Shown here: in pieces, positions 30,748 through 39,496 of the stretch
Position numbering within the stretch: the stretch's first letter is position 1
Layout: each line of letters starts with the position of its first letter
Virus record (IMG/VR): IMGVR_UViG_3300045902_000666
Coordinates: 1 to 64,000 of that record
Source of the DNA: a virus
Reading direction: 5' to 3' (one strand)
Length of the DNA stretch: 64,000 bases
The notes under the pieces: generated by a model
Told to the model about the DNA's origin: nothing
The model's input: the letters and a program-made list of their open reading frames with translations, nothing else
The model's database searches: none
Translations under genes and position numbers: made by a program

Positions 30748-30774
30748 AAACCCGCTTCTTTTGGAAGCGGGTTT
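30748..30774. terminator. Rho-independent terminator
   Basis: AAACCCGCTTC and GAAGCGGGTTT form an 11-bp stem with a 5-nt loop, below the small ORF at 30805-30933. Confidence 0.75.
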
Positions 30775-30804
30775 AACCTTTTTATCTAACCTTAAAACTT
30801 GACG

Positions 30805-30933
30805 TTATAATTTGGTCATGAAAATAGTTAATGAACCCGCTCCCTTGCTATAATCAGGGGCATAACCCATCCCTGCATCCCCCATCGCTGGAGCTGCTAC
30901 AGTATAAACCGGGTATGTCATTACTTTTTTCAT
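30805..30933 (-). CDS. Small ORF with strong host-type promoter (42 aa)
   Basis: MKKVMTYPVYTVAAPAMGDA begins a 42-residue peptide ending in FMTKL. It lies between the promoter at 30993-31024 and a strong terminator. The leader TTCACGAAAAAGAAAATTT is shared with the short ORF at 7322-7426. Function unknown; probably an abundantly made short peptide. Confidence 0.6.
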   Translation of the reverse strand: MKKVMTYPVYTVAAPAMGDAGMGYAPDYSKGAGSLTIFMTKL

Positions 30934-30992
30934 TGAATTTACTTTTTTATTTTAAATAGTTACAAATTTTCTTTTTCGTGAACAATTGTACG

Positions 30993-31024
30993 CAAATGTA
31001 CTGCAAAAGTTCTATAAAAGTCAA
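30993..31024 (-). promoter_or_regulatory. Host-type promoter
   Basis: Minus strand: TTGAC, 19 nt containing ATAGAACTTTTGCAG, then TACATTTGCGTACAATTG. Closely matches the promoters at 7491 and 54457. Confidence 0.65.
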
Positions 31025-31066
31025 GTTTTTTTTTATTTTTTTTTTAAAAAGCTGATTTTCAGCTCA

Positions 31067-31255
31067 TTATTTTTTTACAGCAGTTGTATCGCAACAAGCT
31101 TTTGTAGTATCACATGCTGTACTATCTGCTTTTACACAAACAGAATCAATCATACATACTGTACTATCCACTGTAGTAGTTTGCTCTTCTACAGATGAAC
31201 CTGTACAAGAAACTAAGGAAATAAGAATGGCCGAAGCTAAGATAATTTTTTTCAT
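31067..31255 (-). CDS. Small lipoprotein
   Basis: A 62-residue protein with signal peptide MKKIILASAILISLVSC, a lipobox ending in Cys, then a low-complexity Thr/Cys/Asp tail (CDTTKACCDTTAVKK). Typical of Bacteroidetes lipoproteins. Predicted to be exported and lipid-anchored. Possibly an early surface-exclusion protein, which is a guess. Confidence 0.7.
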   Translation of the reverse strand: MKKIILASAILISLVSCTGSSVEEQTTTVDSTVCMIDSVCVKADSTACDTTKACCDTTAVKK

Positions 31256-31316
31256 TGTTTTTGGTTTTTATTCTGTTACCAATATATATAGTTGCTCATT
31301 GTATAGAAATTTATTC

Positions 31317-32585
31317 CTATGCAACAAGTTTATAAGCGTTTTGACTTTTGACTTCTGGTTTCCCTGAAATCGGAATCGTAAATCTTACTGGGCGAACTAC
31401 AACGCCCTCTATTCCATCGGCAAAAGCGTTTGGAATTACTTTTCTGATAATGTTGCCACTACCATTGCAGTCAGCATTGATTAGAATTTTTTTATTGCTT
31501 CGGAATAAACCTCTTTTTATTCTTCTGCCAGCATATTTTTCCTTATGCCTTATTTCTTCATTATCAAGGAAACTGCATTTGCTGGTATGGTTTTCTTCCT
31601 TTGCAATAACTTTCATTCCAATCAAATCACCTTTGTATTGCAGCATTTCAATAAATCTGGCAAATGGAATAGAAACAAAATTCTGATTGCTCTGCGCTCC
31701 CATATTTACCTCTTGCTTCCAATTTTTGTTCTTTCCAATGATAAGAGTTCCTATTCCATAATCTGAAAGACGATTGATAATGAACCTGCTTGCCTTGTGC
31801 AAATAGTCATCTATCTTCATATTGCGCTTAAAAGTCAGTCGTTCAATCTGATTGCTTGTTCTTCTGTTCTCATCTTCTTTCATCAGTTCACTCATCAGTT
31901 CTGCCTTTCGTTTATTGAAATACTGGTTGATACTCTTTAATGGTCTGCCGTTAATCAAAAGTGGTGTCCACTTATTATGATTTGATGTTACAGCCCCAAG
32001 ATTATCAACTCCTATATCAATTCCTGCCACTAAATTCTTGTTCAACTTTCTGTTTTTCCTTCTTTGTTCATAGACAACTTCTATTTTGTATTTTTTATTT
32101 TTAAGAGGAATAATTCTTGCTTGATTGATTTTATTGTGCAGAATTTTTATTTTAATATCAGTTCCAGAAAGATGTAAAATAAATTCTTCAAGTTCTGGCT
32201 TTGAAATTGCCTGAATAGTATAGATAAGAATGTTTCTCCCTGCTGTTTTGTGTTTGTATCTGGGTAGTTTAGGACGACCTTTGAATTTATCAGGATTTGC
32301 TTTCCATTCTTTTATTGACTTAAAAAATGATTTCCAATTCCTGTCAAGTTGCATCAAAACCTGCTGGCTTACCTTTCTTGGCAATGCTTCATAATCTACA
32401 TCTTTTGAGTTCTGCAGTTGTTTTTGTAAATCATTATAACGAATCCATTTTTTGTTTTTAATAAATTCTTGACGAATAATATAATTGGCTCTGTTGTAGA
32501 GATTCTTTGAAAGAAAACAAATCTTATCAATTTCTTTATAGAAATCAGAGTTATTGCTGATAATATGTTTTTCAACTAATTTCAT
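31317..32585 (-). CDS. tnpB: TnpB-type RNA-guided nuclease (IS200/IS605 family)
   Basis: A 422-residue protein. NLVAGIDIGVDNLGAVTSN holds the first catalytic Asp, GTLIIGKNKNWK the middle region, KVIAKEENHTSKCSFLDNEEI the zinc-finger area, and LINADCNGSGNIIRK the last Asp motif. The zinc finger looks partly degraded (single CSF rather than CxxC). No TnpA is next to it. Ends in TAG. Confidence 0.8.
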   Translation of the reverse strand: MKLVEKHIISNNSDFYKEIDKICFLSKNLYNRANYIIRQEFIKNKKWIRYNDLQKQLQNSKDVDYEALPRKVSQQVLMQLDRNWKSFFKSIKEWKANPDKFKGRPKLPRYKHKTAGRNILIYTIQAISKPELEEFILHLSGTDIKIKILHNKINQARIIPLKNKKYKIEVVYEQRRKNRKLNKNLVAGIDIGVDNLGAVTSNHNKWTPLLINGRPLKSINQYFNKRKAELMSELMKEDENRRTSNQIERLTFKRNMKIDDYLHKASRFIINRLSDYGIGTLIIGKNKNWKQEVNMGAQSNQNFVSIPFARFIEMLQYKGDLIGMKVIAKEENHTSKCSFLDNEEIRHKEKYAGRRIKRGLFRSNKKILINADCNGSGNIIRKVIPNAFADGIEGVVVRPVRFTIPISGKPEVKSQNAYKLVA

Positions 32586-32698
32586 TTTTTGCTTTCTAAT
32601 TGTTCTGTAATATTTTTCTATTTACAACTATCAATATCTATTAAATAGTTCAAATATTAAGATACCTAAATTTCAGAAATGTAACCCAAGTTTAAAAA

Positions 32699-33256
32699 TT
32701 ATTTTTTAAAGTTAGGCTCCCTAAAATTAACTGATTTTAATATCTTATTGGTCTCTTTATTTTTTATGATAAAGTATTCTCCAACTTTTTCATAATAAGT
32801 ATCAATCTTTTCTCCCATTTTAGCTGGGTGATTCCCTTCTGAATAAAGACGCACAGTTTCTTGGGCTTCTTCTTCTGTTTTGCAATATTTAGAAAAATTA
32901 GAATCCATTACTTCTTTGAAATCTTCATCAAACTTATCTCTTAATCCAGCGAAATGAATCAGATTACCCATAACCACTCTTAAGTCTGCACAAGCATCTC
33001 TTAATTCATCAACACTACCACTCTCTTTTTTTGGAGATGTTAATAGTTTGTCCATGTGTTTATCAATTGTTCTTCTTACGTTATTAAAGAACTCATAAGT
33101 TTGTTCATAAGTTCCTGCTTCAGCTGCTTCTAATAATTCTTCCAACACCAAAGAAAGAGCTAATTGAAATTTTTTATTCTCTGGAAAAACAGGAACATTA
33201 TCATGCTTATTTCCTGATAAATCCAACCATTCTGAAATTAATTTTTGTTCGTTCAT
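32699..33256 (-). CDS. MazG-like/phosphohydrolase-type protein
   Basis: A 185-residue protein: MNEQKLISEWLDLSGNK, LALSLVLEELLEAAEA, VDELRDACADLRVVMGNLIH and FDEDFKEVMDSNFSKYCK. The EELLEA..DACADLR pattern resembles the ExxE..D metal site of MazG-like nucleotide pyrophosphohydrolases. It heads a minus-strand run of genes with the three upstream. Confidence 0.65.
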   Translation of the reverse strand: MNEQKLISEWLDLSGNKHDNVPVFPENKKFQLALSLVLEELLEAAEAGTYEQTYEFFNNVRRTIDKHMDKLLTSPKKESGSVDELRDACADLRVVMGNLIHFAGLRDKFDEDFKEVMDSNFSKYCKTEEEAQETVRLYSEGNHPAKMGEKIDTYYEKVGEYFIIKNKETNKILKSVNFREPNFKK

Positions 33257-33276
33257 ATTTTTTTGTTGTTATTTAT

Positions 33277-33672
33277 TTACCACCACAAGGCAAGGAACCA
33301 CTTTCTAAATAAATCCATTCCCTCCTCAAATTCTTTATATTCTCCTTCTGTTAACATAAAAGCCCCATTTTCTTTTGTAAGAAGCTCAAAAGCTTTTATC
33401 ATTTTATCAAGTATTTCATCCCACTCTTCTTCTTTTAAACCCCCCGGATGGGCTATTGTAACTTCTTTAAACCTTTTTAATCTTGGCAAAATGAAACGTC
33501 CAATAGTGTCTCTTAAACTCCATGTTTCAGAGTCATCAAAACCATTTTGTTTTCTTTGTTCAATAAATTCCTCTTCTCTTTTATCATCTTTGCTGGTAAG
33601 AGAAAAACAAATATTAGGGATACCCAAATATTTAATATCTATTTTTTCTTCATTCTTCATATCTGTAATCAC
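33277..33672 (-). CDS. Hypothetical protein
   Basis: A 131-residue protein containing RDTIGRFILPRLKRFKEV and HPGGLKEEEWDEILDKM. Start may be the ATG at 33672 or at 33660 (MKNEEK); the second overlaps the upstream stop less. No family recognised. Confidence 0.6.
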   Translation of the reverse strand: MITDMKNEEKIDIKYLGIPNICFSLTSKDDKREEEFIEQRKQNGFDDSETWSLRDTIGRFILPRLKRFKEVTIAHPGGLKEEEWDEILDKMIKAFELLTKENGAFMLTEGEYKEFEEGMDLFRKWFLALWW

Positions 33673-33961
33673 AATTTACATCACAAACTTTACATTGGTC
33701 ATTTAAACACATGTCATCTTCCACGCCAGTTAACGCACATCTGGAAACATAATGGTCTGGATATTCCATATCTATTTCATCAGGTTCTTTTTTATCTTTT
33801 GCTTGTATTGTTTCATAAAAAGGACAACTTTCTATTTCCAATGAACCATCACCATTACTTTTTATAATATTATAACAATAAGGACCTTTAGGAACTTTAG
33901 CTAGTTTATTTAAAAACTCTTTTCTTTCTTCAGTATTTTTTACAAGCAGCTTTTTTTTCAT
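33650..33961 (-). CDS. Cys-rich hypothetical protein
   Basis: A 103-residue protein: MKKKLLVKNTEERKEFLNKL then a Cys-rich C-terminus YHVSRC-like CALTGVEDDMCLNDQCKVCDVNCDYRYEE, a probable metal-binding knuckle. Starts 3 nt after the AAA+ gene stop. Ends in TGA overlapping the next gene. Confidence 0.6.
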   Translation of the reverse strand: MKKKLLVKNTEERKEFLNKLAKVPKGPYCYNIIKSNGDGSLEIESCPFYETIQAKDKKEPDEIDMEYPDHYVSRCALTGVEDDMCLNDQCKVCDVNCDYRYEE

Positions 33962-33964
33962 GCG

Positions 33965-35341
33965 TTAAAAATCATCATTGTCTTTTAAAACAAAAACATC
34001 AGATGGTTTATATTCTCTGACTTTTTCATTCTCGTCATTGAAACCAATCTTAACCCTTCCTCCAATCATACTTTCTTCTTCTGCAAGGTCATAAACATCT
34101 TTAAGGTCTTTTTGCATATTTTCTTTTACAGTCTTAATCAAGTCAACTGTAATATCTTCTCCTTTACTTACCGCAAAAGAAATAGAAGCATTTGCCAATT
34201 CTTTTATTTGTGCGCCAGTCATGCCTTTATCATCATTAAGAACTTTCTCAAAAAATTCTCTTGCCAAGTCTTCATTCTTTTTCTTTGAAAATTCTTTTTT
34301 AAACAACAAACCTTCAAAATAAATTTTAGCACACTCAACAACATATTCATCTTTTAATGCACCAAACTTAATAACTTTATCAACACGTCCCGGTCTTTTT
34401 AAAATCCTTGGTTCTATTTTTTGAGGGAAATTGGTGGTCATAATAATATATGCACCTTCTTTGTTTACAGGCTGGTCTACACCATCAAGAAAATTTAACA
34501 AGCCTGAATCTACTCTTCCTAATGTGGACTCTGCATCTTCTAAAATTACAATTGTACTTATTTTATGCTTAGCACATTTTACTAAATGGTGAGCACAAGC
34601 AACAATATCTGTAGCAAATACAACACATTTGTCTTTAGCATGTTTTTTAGCTACCCTATAACAAATAGATGATTTACCAGTTCCAGGTTCTCCAACCAAC
34701 ATCACCTTTCTAACTCCCGGCATATTAAATCTAGTAAAGTGACTTATGTTGTTATAGAAAAAATTCATATCATTTGTCAACGTTTCTATTGACTGATGAA
34801 CTACTGGAGTCTCGTTTAATTTTTCTGGCTTTGAATAATGCAATCTTGGTCCCATAGGTGTTTGGACCATTGAAATTCTATGAATACCAATTTTTGGTTT
34901 TGAATTTACTTTGGTCTGCTCTTTATAGTATTGAAGAAAGTTTTTCCAAACTTCTTTTTCGGCTGCAAACATTCCTTCTACCGCTTGATTTTTTCCAAAT
35001 CCAGAAAGCCATTTTGCATAGTACATATAAGAACCATCTGAAAATTTTACTTTAAACAACCCAGATGTGTCTTTTACTTTAACCATCTTTTTCTTTGGGT
35101 CAAATGATATACCAAAAGATATACTGGTGATAATATCGCTATTGATAGGCTCAATATCTACAGCACGAAATTTTTTGTTAGATTTTATTCTTTTGCTTTT
35201 AGCAATTAAATCTTTAAAAGTTTGTAGTTCATAATCTTGAGTATAGTTAACATATACAAACCCAGATTTATCTTCACCACCTTTATCATCAAGATATTTT
35301 TTTCTTAGTAATTTGGAAATTGTTTCAAATTTTGCAGACAT
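33965..35341 (-). CDS. AAA+ ATPase (BCS1-like arrangement)
   Basis: A 458-residue protein. Residues about 225-350 hold GEPGTGKSSI (Walker A), TIVILEDAESTLG (Walker B), DSGLLNFLDGVDQP, YIIMTTNFPQKI (sensor 1) and RILKRPGRVDK (Arg finger), an AAA+ domain most like the BCS1/ClpX-type branch. The N-terminal 200 residues are phage-specific. Possible remodeller of phage or host complexes. Confidence 0.8.
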   Translation of the reverse strand: MSAKFETISKLLRKKYLDDKGGEDKSGFVYVNYTQDYELQTFKDLIAKSKRIKSNKKFRAVDIEPINSDIITSISFGISFDPKKKMVKVKDTSGLFKVKFSDGSYMYYAKWLSGFGKNQAVEGMFAAEKEVWKNFLQYYKEQTKVNSKPKIGIHRISMVQTPMGPRLHYSKPEKLNETPVVHQSIETLTNDMNFFYNNISHFTRFNMPGVRKVMLVGEPGTGKSSICYRVAKKHAKDKCVVFATDIVACAHHLVKCAKHKISTIVILEDAESTLGRVDSGLLNFLDGVDQPVNKEGAYIIMTTNFPQKIEPRILKRPGRVDKVIKFGALKDEYVVECAKIYFEGLLFKKEFSKKKNEDLAREFFEKVLNDDKGMTGAQIKELANASISFAVSKGEDITVDLIKTVKENMQKDLKDVYDLAEEESMIGGRVKIGFNDENEKVREYKPSDVFVLKDNDDF

Positions 35342-35385
35342 GATTTTTTTGTTTTTTTAGATAAACAAATATACATAAAAAAACA

Positions 35386-35412
35386 AAAGCCTGCAATTTT
35401 TTTGCAGGCTTT
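35386..35412. terminator. Bidirectional terminator
   Basis: AAAGCCTGCAA TTTTT TTGCAGGCTTT, a perfect 11-bp stem between the AAA+ gene and the membrane-protein gene. Confidence 0.75.
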
Positions 35413-35434
35413 CATGTAATTATTTTAGTAAATT

Positions 35435-35916
35435 TTAGAATGCAAATGTTAAACCCATACTAACGTAGTTTGTTCAAGCCCAGTTACTATATTGAACGAA
35501 GTATCCCAATTTATTTGGCATATATGAGAATCCAGCTCCATATTCTAAAAAGTTATTAAATCCAGATTCAAAATAAGCTCCTACACCAAATAAAGCATAT
35601 AACCACTACATTTACCAATCGGCTTTGAAATAGAAGTTTTCAATTCATAAAATCCTCTTGTTGTTGAAGAAGCGAAAATATTCTCAACTCCAAAAACAGC
35701 ACCAAGACTTACGTTATCGCCCATTACACCAAATTCAACAGATGGATAGGATGCTTTATTGAAGTTGTCAATATTAGAGTCGCTTGGGTCTACATGCCCA
35801 ACCGACAAACCTACAGAGGCATAAGGTTTTAATTTTGTTTTTGTAGAATCAGTTTGTGAAAAAGCTGTTGTTGTAATCAACATAGTAACAGCAAGTAATG
35901 TAACAATTTTTTTCAT
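35435..35916 (-). pseudogene. Outer-membrane beta-barrel-like protein with frameshift and in-frame TGA
   Basis: Signal peptide MKKIVTLLAVTMLITTTAFSQ leads into beta-strand-rich KLKPYASVGLSVGHV and GFYELKTSISKPIGKCSG. After a frame change near 35605 the sequence continues YALFGVGAYFESG, SYMPNKLGYFVQYSNWA, a TGA at 35474-35476, then TNYVSMGLTFAF and TAA. A terminal Phe is typical of outer-membrane barrels. Two lesions suggest decay or sequence errors. Confidence 0.6.
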
Positions 35917-35931
35917 TTTGTTTTTTTGTTT

Positions 35932-36048
35932 TTAAATTAAAAAAGCACCAATTATTAAACCTACAATAAAAGATATTATAGCGGCAGGATAGGTGAAACG
36001 TCCCATCATTCTTACTCCATAGAAAAAGGCAAAAATTTGTTTAAACAT
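35932..36048 (-). CDS. Small single-pass membrane protein (38 aa)
   Basis: MFKQIFAFFYGVRMMGRF then a hydrophobic helix YPAAIISFIVGLIIGAFLI. It follows the ABC ATPase gene by 3 nt and may be a small subunit or unrelated holin-like protein. Confidence 0.5.
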   Translation of the reverse strand: MFKQIFAFFYGVRMMGRFTYPAAIISFIVGLIIGAFLI

Positions 36049-36051
36049 AAA

Positions 36052-36924
36052 TTATAAATTAATAAATAAACCTCTCAATTCATCGCACAAAGCATGAAAT
36101 GTAGAGTCTGATTCAATATTAGGTCTCCAAGCAAGTCCACGCTCTATTAAATCATATTCTTTTTTAATTTTTGCCCCCGGAATAATTTCCCCATTTTCAT
36201 TTCTGTCACGACCCATTACCCAAAGAGTATCAGCAATTGCTGTTGTAGAAATAATATCATGAGACACAATAATGATTGTGTTTAATTCATGCATATTTGC
36301 AACTTCAATAATAAGATTTGACACTTTCTTAATCATCAATGGGTCCAAGCCAGAAAATGGCTCATCCATTAAAAGGAAATTATTTGAACAAAGTATCTGC
36401 TGAGCAATTGCAGTTCTTTGTTTTTGTCCACCAGATAACTGAGCAGGATAATAGTTTTTCCTTTTATCTAAATCGAATCTTTTAAGAATATCCTCTATTC
36501 TGTCATGCCTTTCAGATTTGTTTTTATACTTCATCTTAGCAGCAATATCCAAGTTTCCGAAAACAGTTCTATGTTCAAATAGTGGATAGTTTTGTTGAAC
36601 AACACCAATATTACCAAGTTTAACTGGCTCAAGTTTTTCTCCAATAGATACTTTACCAACAGCTAATTTTTCTTGTTTAATAGCGTATTCATGCCCTGGA
36701 TTACTTTCCATATCAATAGATATAATCCCAGATAAAATTTCAAAAAACTTTGTTTTACCAATACCAGATGGACCAAGAAAACCAATAATTTGTCCTTGTG
36801 TCATTCCGGGACGAACAATATTTTTTACTTCTACGTTGATGTCTTTTAAAATTTGACTCTCACCGTAATTTAACGAAACATTTTCTACTTTTAAAATTGT
36901 TTCTTTTTTCTCGTATGAATACAT
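36052..36924 (-). CDS. ABC transporter ATP-binding protein
   Basis: A 290-residue ATPase: Walker A GFLGPSGIGKTKFFE, Q-loop GVVQQNYPLFEH, signature LSGGQKQRTAIAQ, Walker B FLLMDEPFSGLD and switch His IIVSHD. Closest in style to the nitrate/sulfonate/taurine import family. The gene follows the permease by 3 nt, so the two form one transporter operon with the substrate-binding fusion upstream. Confidence 0.9.
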   Translation of the reverse strand: MYSYEKKETILKVENVSLNYGESQILKDINVEVKNIVRPGMTQGQIIGFLGPSGIGKTKFFEILSGIISIDMESNPGHEYAIKQEKLAVGKVSIGEKLEPVKLGNIGVVQQNYPLFEHRTVFGNLDIAAKMKYKNKSERHDRIEDILKRFDLDKRKNYYPAQLSGGQKQRTAIAQQILCSNNFLLMDEPFSGLDPLMIKKVSNLIIEVANMHELNTIIIVSHDIISTTAIADTLWVMGRDRNENGEIIPGAKIKKEYDLIERGLAWRPNIESDSTFHALCDELRGLFINL

Positions 36925-36927
36925 ATC

Positions 36928-37716
36928 TTAAGCTTTTTTAGTTGTTAAATCTGCATACGGGAACAGAAAGTTTCTGATAACTCCGAATAGATAGTCAATT
37001 ATTATTCCAGTGAAAAACAAAGACATCAAAATAGCAAATACAGCATCCAGTTGAAGGTGTTTATTTTCGTTCAGCATCATAGCACCTACACCGCCATCAG
37101 ACCTTACAAGACCCTCAGCAAATGTAAGCATAGTCCATGCAATAGCAAAATTTTGCCTTACTGCATCAAGCATCTGATGAGCTTTACCAAGAATAACTCT
37201 TTCCCAAACAACTTTCCATTCGTTACCAAAAATTGTTCTAGCATGATTGTATTCATTATTTGTTACACTCTGAACAACTCCAACCATTGAATCTACAATA
37301 AAAACACTCATACCAAATACAAGTAATTTTATTTTAAGGTCATATCCAGAAGTGGACATCAATGTAAAAATGAAAGATAGACCAACCATTGGTAAAAATC
37401 TTAATCTCCTAGAAACAAAACCAAGGGGCTTAAAAAATGGAATAACTGTTGAATATGCAATTGTAGCAGAAACTAGAACAGAAATAAAAATAGCATGCAA
37501 ACATAGTTTTGTACTTGCATACAAATCCTGAATTAATCCACCAGTAGCAGCCAATTCTTTCCAAGCTTTAAGTATACCAAGAGGTTGAGGAATTAAAGCA
37601 GAAGTTGTTGTGCACCATAAAAACAAAACTAGAATAACCTGAGCGATTATCATAATAAGCATGTTTTTTTTGCTTATTGTTTTGTTCGGTGAGAATAAAT
37701 CTAAAATCTTTTTCAT
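36928..37716 (-). CDS. ABC transporter permease (NitT/TauT-like)
   Basis: A 262-residue protein with about six membrane helices (LIMIIAQVILVLFLWCTTTS, ISVLVSATIAYSTVIPFF, DAVFAILMSLFFTGIIIDYL). The EAA-like loop is near ARTIFGNEWKVVWERVILG. Family features match nitrate/sulfonate permeases. A phage-borne permease next to its ATPase is unusual. Confidence 0.85.
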   Translation of the reverse strand: MKKILDLFSPNKTISKKNMLIMIIAQVILVLFLWCTTTSALIPQPLGILKAWKELAATGGLIQDLYASTKLCLHAIFISVLVSATIAYSTVIPFFKPLGFVSRRLRFLPMVGLSFIFTLMSTSGYDLKIKLLVFGMSVFIVDSMVGVVQSVTNNEYNHARTIFGNEWKVVWERVILGKAHQMLDAVRQNFAIAWTMLTFAEGLVRSDGGVGAMMLNENKHLQLDAVFAILMSLFFTGIIIDYLFGVIRNFLFPYADLTTKKA

Positions 37717-37738
37717 TTTTTACAATTTATATTTCAAA

Positions 37739-37772
37739 AAAAGGCGTGATTTCCATAGGGTTGTTGCGCCTT
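37739..37772. terminator. Terminator-like hairpin
   Basis: AAAGGCG pairs with CGCCTTT around a 20-nt loop, between the permease and the secreted-protein gene. Confidence 0.5.
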
Positions 37773-37778
37773 TATTTA

Positions 37779-38621
37779 TTATTTAATATATTTAGAAAGC
37801 TCAACTTTTTTCTTATCATATTCTTCCTGAGAAATTAACCCAAGGTCAAGCTTATCTTTGTACTGCTTTAATTCATCAAGAGCTTCTTCTGAAGTCATTT
37901 GTGTAGATATAACTTTATCAAAAAACGAAAACCACAAAGCATTAATAGTGCCTTCTAAAGAAGTTTTAGCTGTATTATATGAAGGTATATACTCACCATT
38001 TTTCTTAAAAAAAGAAGTAGAGGTGATATTAGATTTTGCTCCATTATAATAATGAGCATCATCTACAAATTCAAAAGTTACAAGACTATCTTTAATTTTT
38101 ACATAAATGTGATATGACATATCATAAACAAAAGTCGTACCTAAAGATTTAAAATACCATGCATTACTTGCATATCCAGAAATTGTTACACTCTCGCCTG
38201 GAATACTTCCAGTCAATACCTTGTCTGAATTTTTATAAGTAGAATTAACCCAGTTAATAATTTTTTGATATGTTACATTGTCACTGTGAGGCGATTTAAA
38301 TTTAGCAACCGAAATTCCATATGAAGTCACCTTAATACTATCCCTCCCAAAAAGAACCAATTTTTCAGAAAATTGTTTTCCAATAACATAATTACTAACA
38401 TCAGAAAACGCAATGAATTTACTTGGCACTTTTGTATTTGCCTCACCATTTCTTGTCAGACTTTTGGTATATGTAATTTTCTTCGCAGTTGAATCCACCT
38501 TAATGATAGCACATGGGATTGCGCCTGATTTTGAAAAGATTGTGTCTTTATAATTTTGCCCAAAAGACACCAGAACAATGCACATAAAAAGTGCTGTAAA
38601 AATAAATTTAATTGCTTTCAT
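37779..38621 (-). CDS. Secreted protein with C-terminal SHOCT domain
   Basis: A 280-residue protein. MKAIKFIFTALFMCIVLVSFG is a signal peptide. The C-terminus LDELKQYKDKLDLGLISQEE YDKKKVELSKYI is a SHOCT-type short helical domain. The central region is beta-rich. A host-type -7 element (TATTTTTGCGTATAAT) at 38658-38665 lies upstream. Function unknown, likely envelope-located. Confidence 0.65.
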   Translation of the reverse strand: MKAIKFIFTALFMCIVLVSFGQNYKDTIFSKSGAIPCAIIKVDSTAKKITYTKSLTRNGEANTKVPSKFIAFSDVSNYVIGKQFSEKLVLFGRDSIKVTSYGISVAKFKSPHSDNVTYQKIINWVNSTYKNSDKVLTGSIPGESVTISGYASNAWYFKSLGTTFVYDMSYHIYVKIKDSLVTFEFVDDAHYYNGAKSNITSTSFFKKNGEYIPSYNTAKTSLEGTINALWFSFFDKVISTQMTSEEALDELKQYKDKLDLGLISQEEYDKKKVELSKYIK

Positions 38622-38712
38622 TTTTTGTTCTTTTAGATTTTATTCAATCATTATACGCAAAAATAACAAAAAAGTTTCTTATTTACCCATTACGATTTCA
38701 GTTTTTTTGTAC

Positions 38713-38720
38713 TATTTATA
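38713..38720 (+). promoter_or_regulatory. TATTTATA late-type promoter motif
   Basis: GTACTATTTATAATG; the box ends right before the ATG at 38721, which favours ATG 38733 as the true start of the HNH gene. Confidence 0.5.
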
Positions 38721-38732
38721 ATGAAAAACATT

Positions 38733-39464
38733 ATGAGCACTCAAGAAGAAAAAGACAGAAAGAATGAATACATGAGGATGTACAGAGCTAAAAATAAAGA
38801 AAAAATCTCAGCTTATAACAAAAATTACATGACAAAGTATAGAACAGGAGAATCTCGTGAAAAATACTTAAAAAGCAAAAGAAAATCTTACGATAGTAAT
38901 AAGTCAAAAATAAGAAAAGAACAAAAAGAATACTATTCAAAGAACAAAGAAAAAATAAATCAATCCAACAAAGCTAATTATAATAAAAACAAAGAGAGGC
39001 GTAATCTACAAAGCAAAGTCTGGAGAGAAAATAATCCCGAAAGAAATAAGGAGTTAAAAAAAATATGGTATGAAAAAAACAAGCACAAAAGAGCTGGACA
39101 GACAAAATTAAGAAAAGAAAAAGACCCTCTCTTTAAATTAAAAACTGCTATATCCAACAGAATTAGAAATGGAATTAAAAGTACAGGTTTCTGCAAAAAT
39201 TTTAAAACCAAAGAAATTTTAGGATGTACATATGAGGAGTTTAAAGCATATCTTGAGTCGGGATTTGAGCCCTGGATGACTTGGCAAAATTACGGCTTAT
39301 ACAATGGCGAATTAAATTATGGCTGGGACTTGGACCATATTATTCCACTGTGGACAGCAAAAACAGAAGAAGAAGTTATTAGTTTAAATCATTATACAAA
39401 CTTTCAACCTTTATGTAGCAGGGTAAATAGAAACATAAAAAGAAATAAAAAGAGCGAGAATTAA
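38733..39464 (+). CDS. HNH homing endonuclease
   Basis: Start MSTQEEKDRKNEYMRMYRAK at 38733 is chosen because of the promoter box. A long Lys/Tyr/Asn-rich helical region (SKNKEKINQSNKANYNKNKE) leads to an HNH core: GWDLDHIIPLWTAKTEEEV..LNHYTNFQPLCSRVNRNIK. Plus strand, opposite to neighbours, like an invading homing gene. A terminator follows. Confidence 0.85.
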   Translation: MSTQEEKDRKNEYMRMYRAKNKEKISAYNKNYMTKYRTGESREKYLKSKRKSYDSNKSKIRKEQKEYYSKNKEKINQSNKANYNKNKERRNLQSKVWRENNPERNKELKKIWYEKNKHKRAGQTKLRKEKDPLFKLKTAISNRIRNGIKSTGFCKNFKTKEILGCTYEEFKAYLESGFEPWMTWQNYGLYNGELNYGWDLDHIIPLWTAKTEEEVISLNHYTNFQPLCSRVNRNIKRNKKSEN

Positions 39465-39476
39465 TTCTCGCTCTTT
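39448..39476. terminator. Bidirectional terminator
   Basis: AAAGAGCGAGAATT AATTCTCGCTCTTT, a 14-bp perfect stem between convergent genes. Confidence 0.8.
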
Positions 39477-39496
39477 TCTTGTTATAACGCTTATAA

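Noticed and set aside
16583-35916. Genome-wide reassignment of TGA to Trp
   Set aside because: TGA occurs inside the release-factor and barrel-like genes, but many intact genes end in TGA, including ATGA overlaps at 3284 and 14350 and the natural C-terminus of the OmpA fusion at 39497. General reassignment does not fit.
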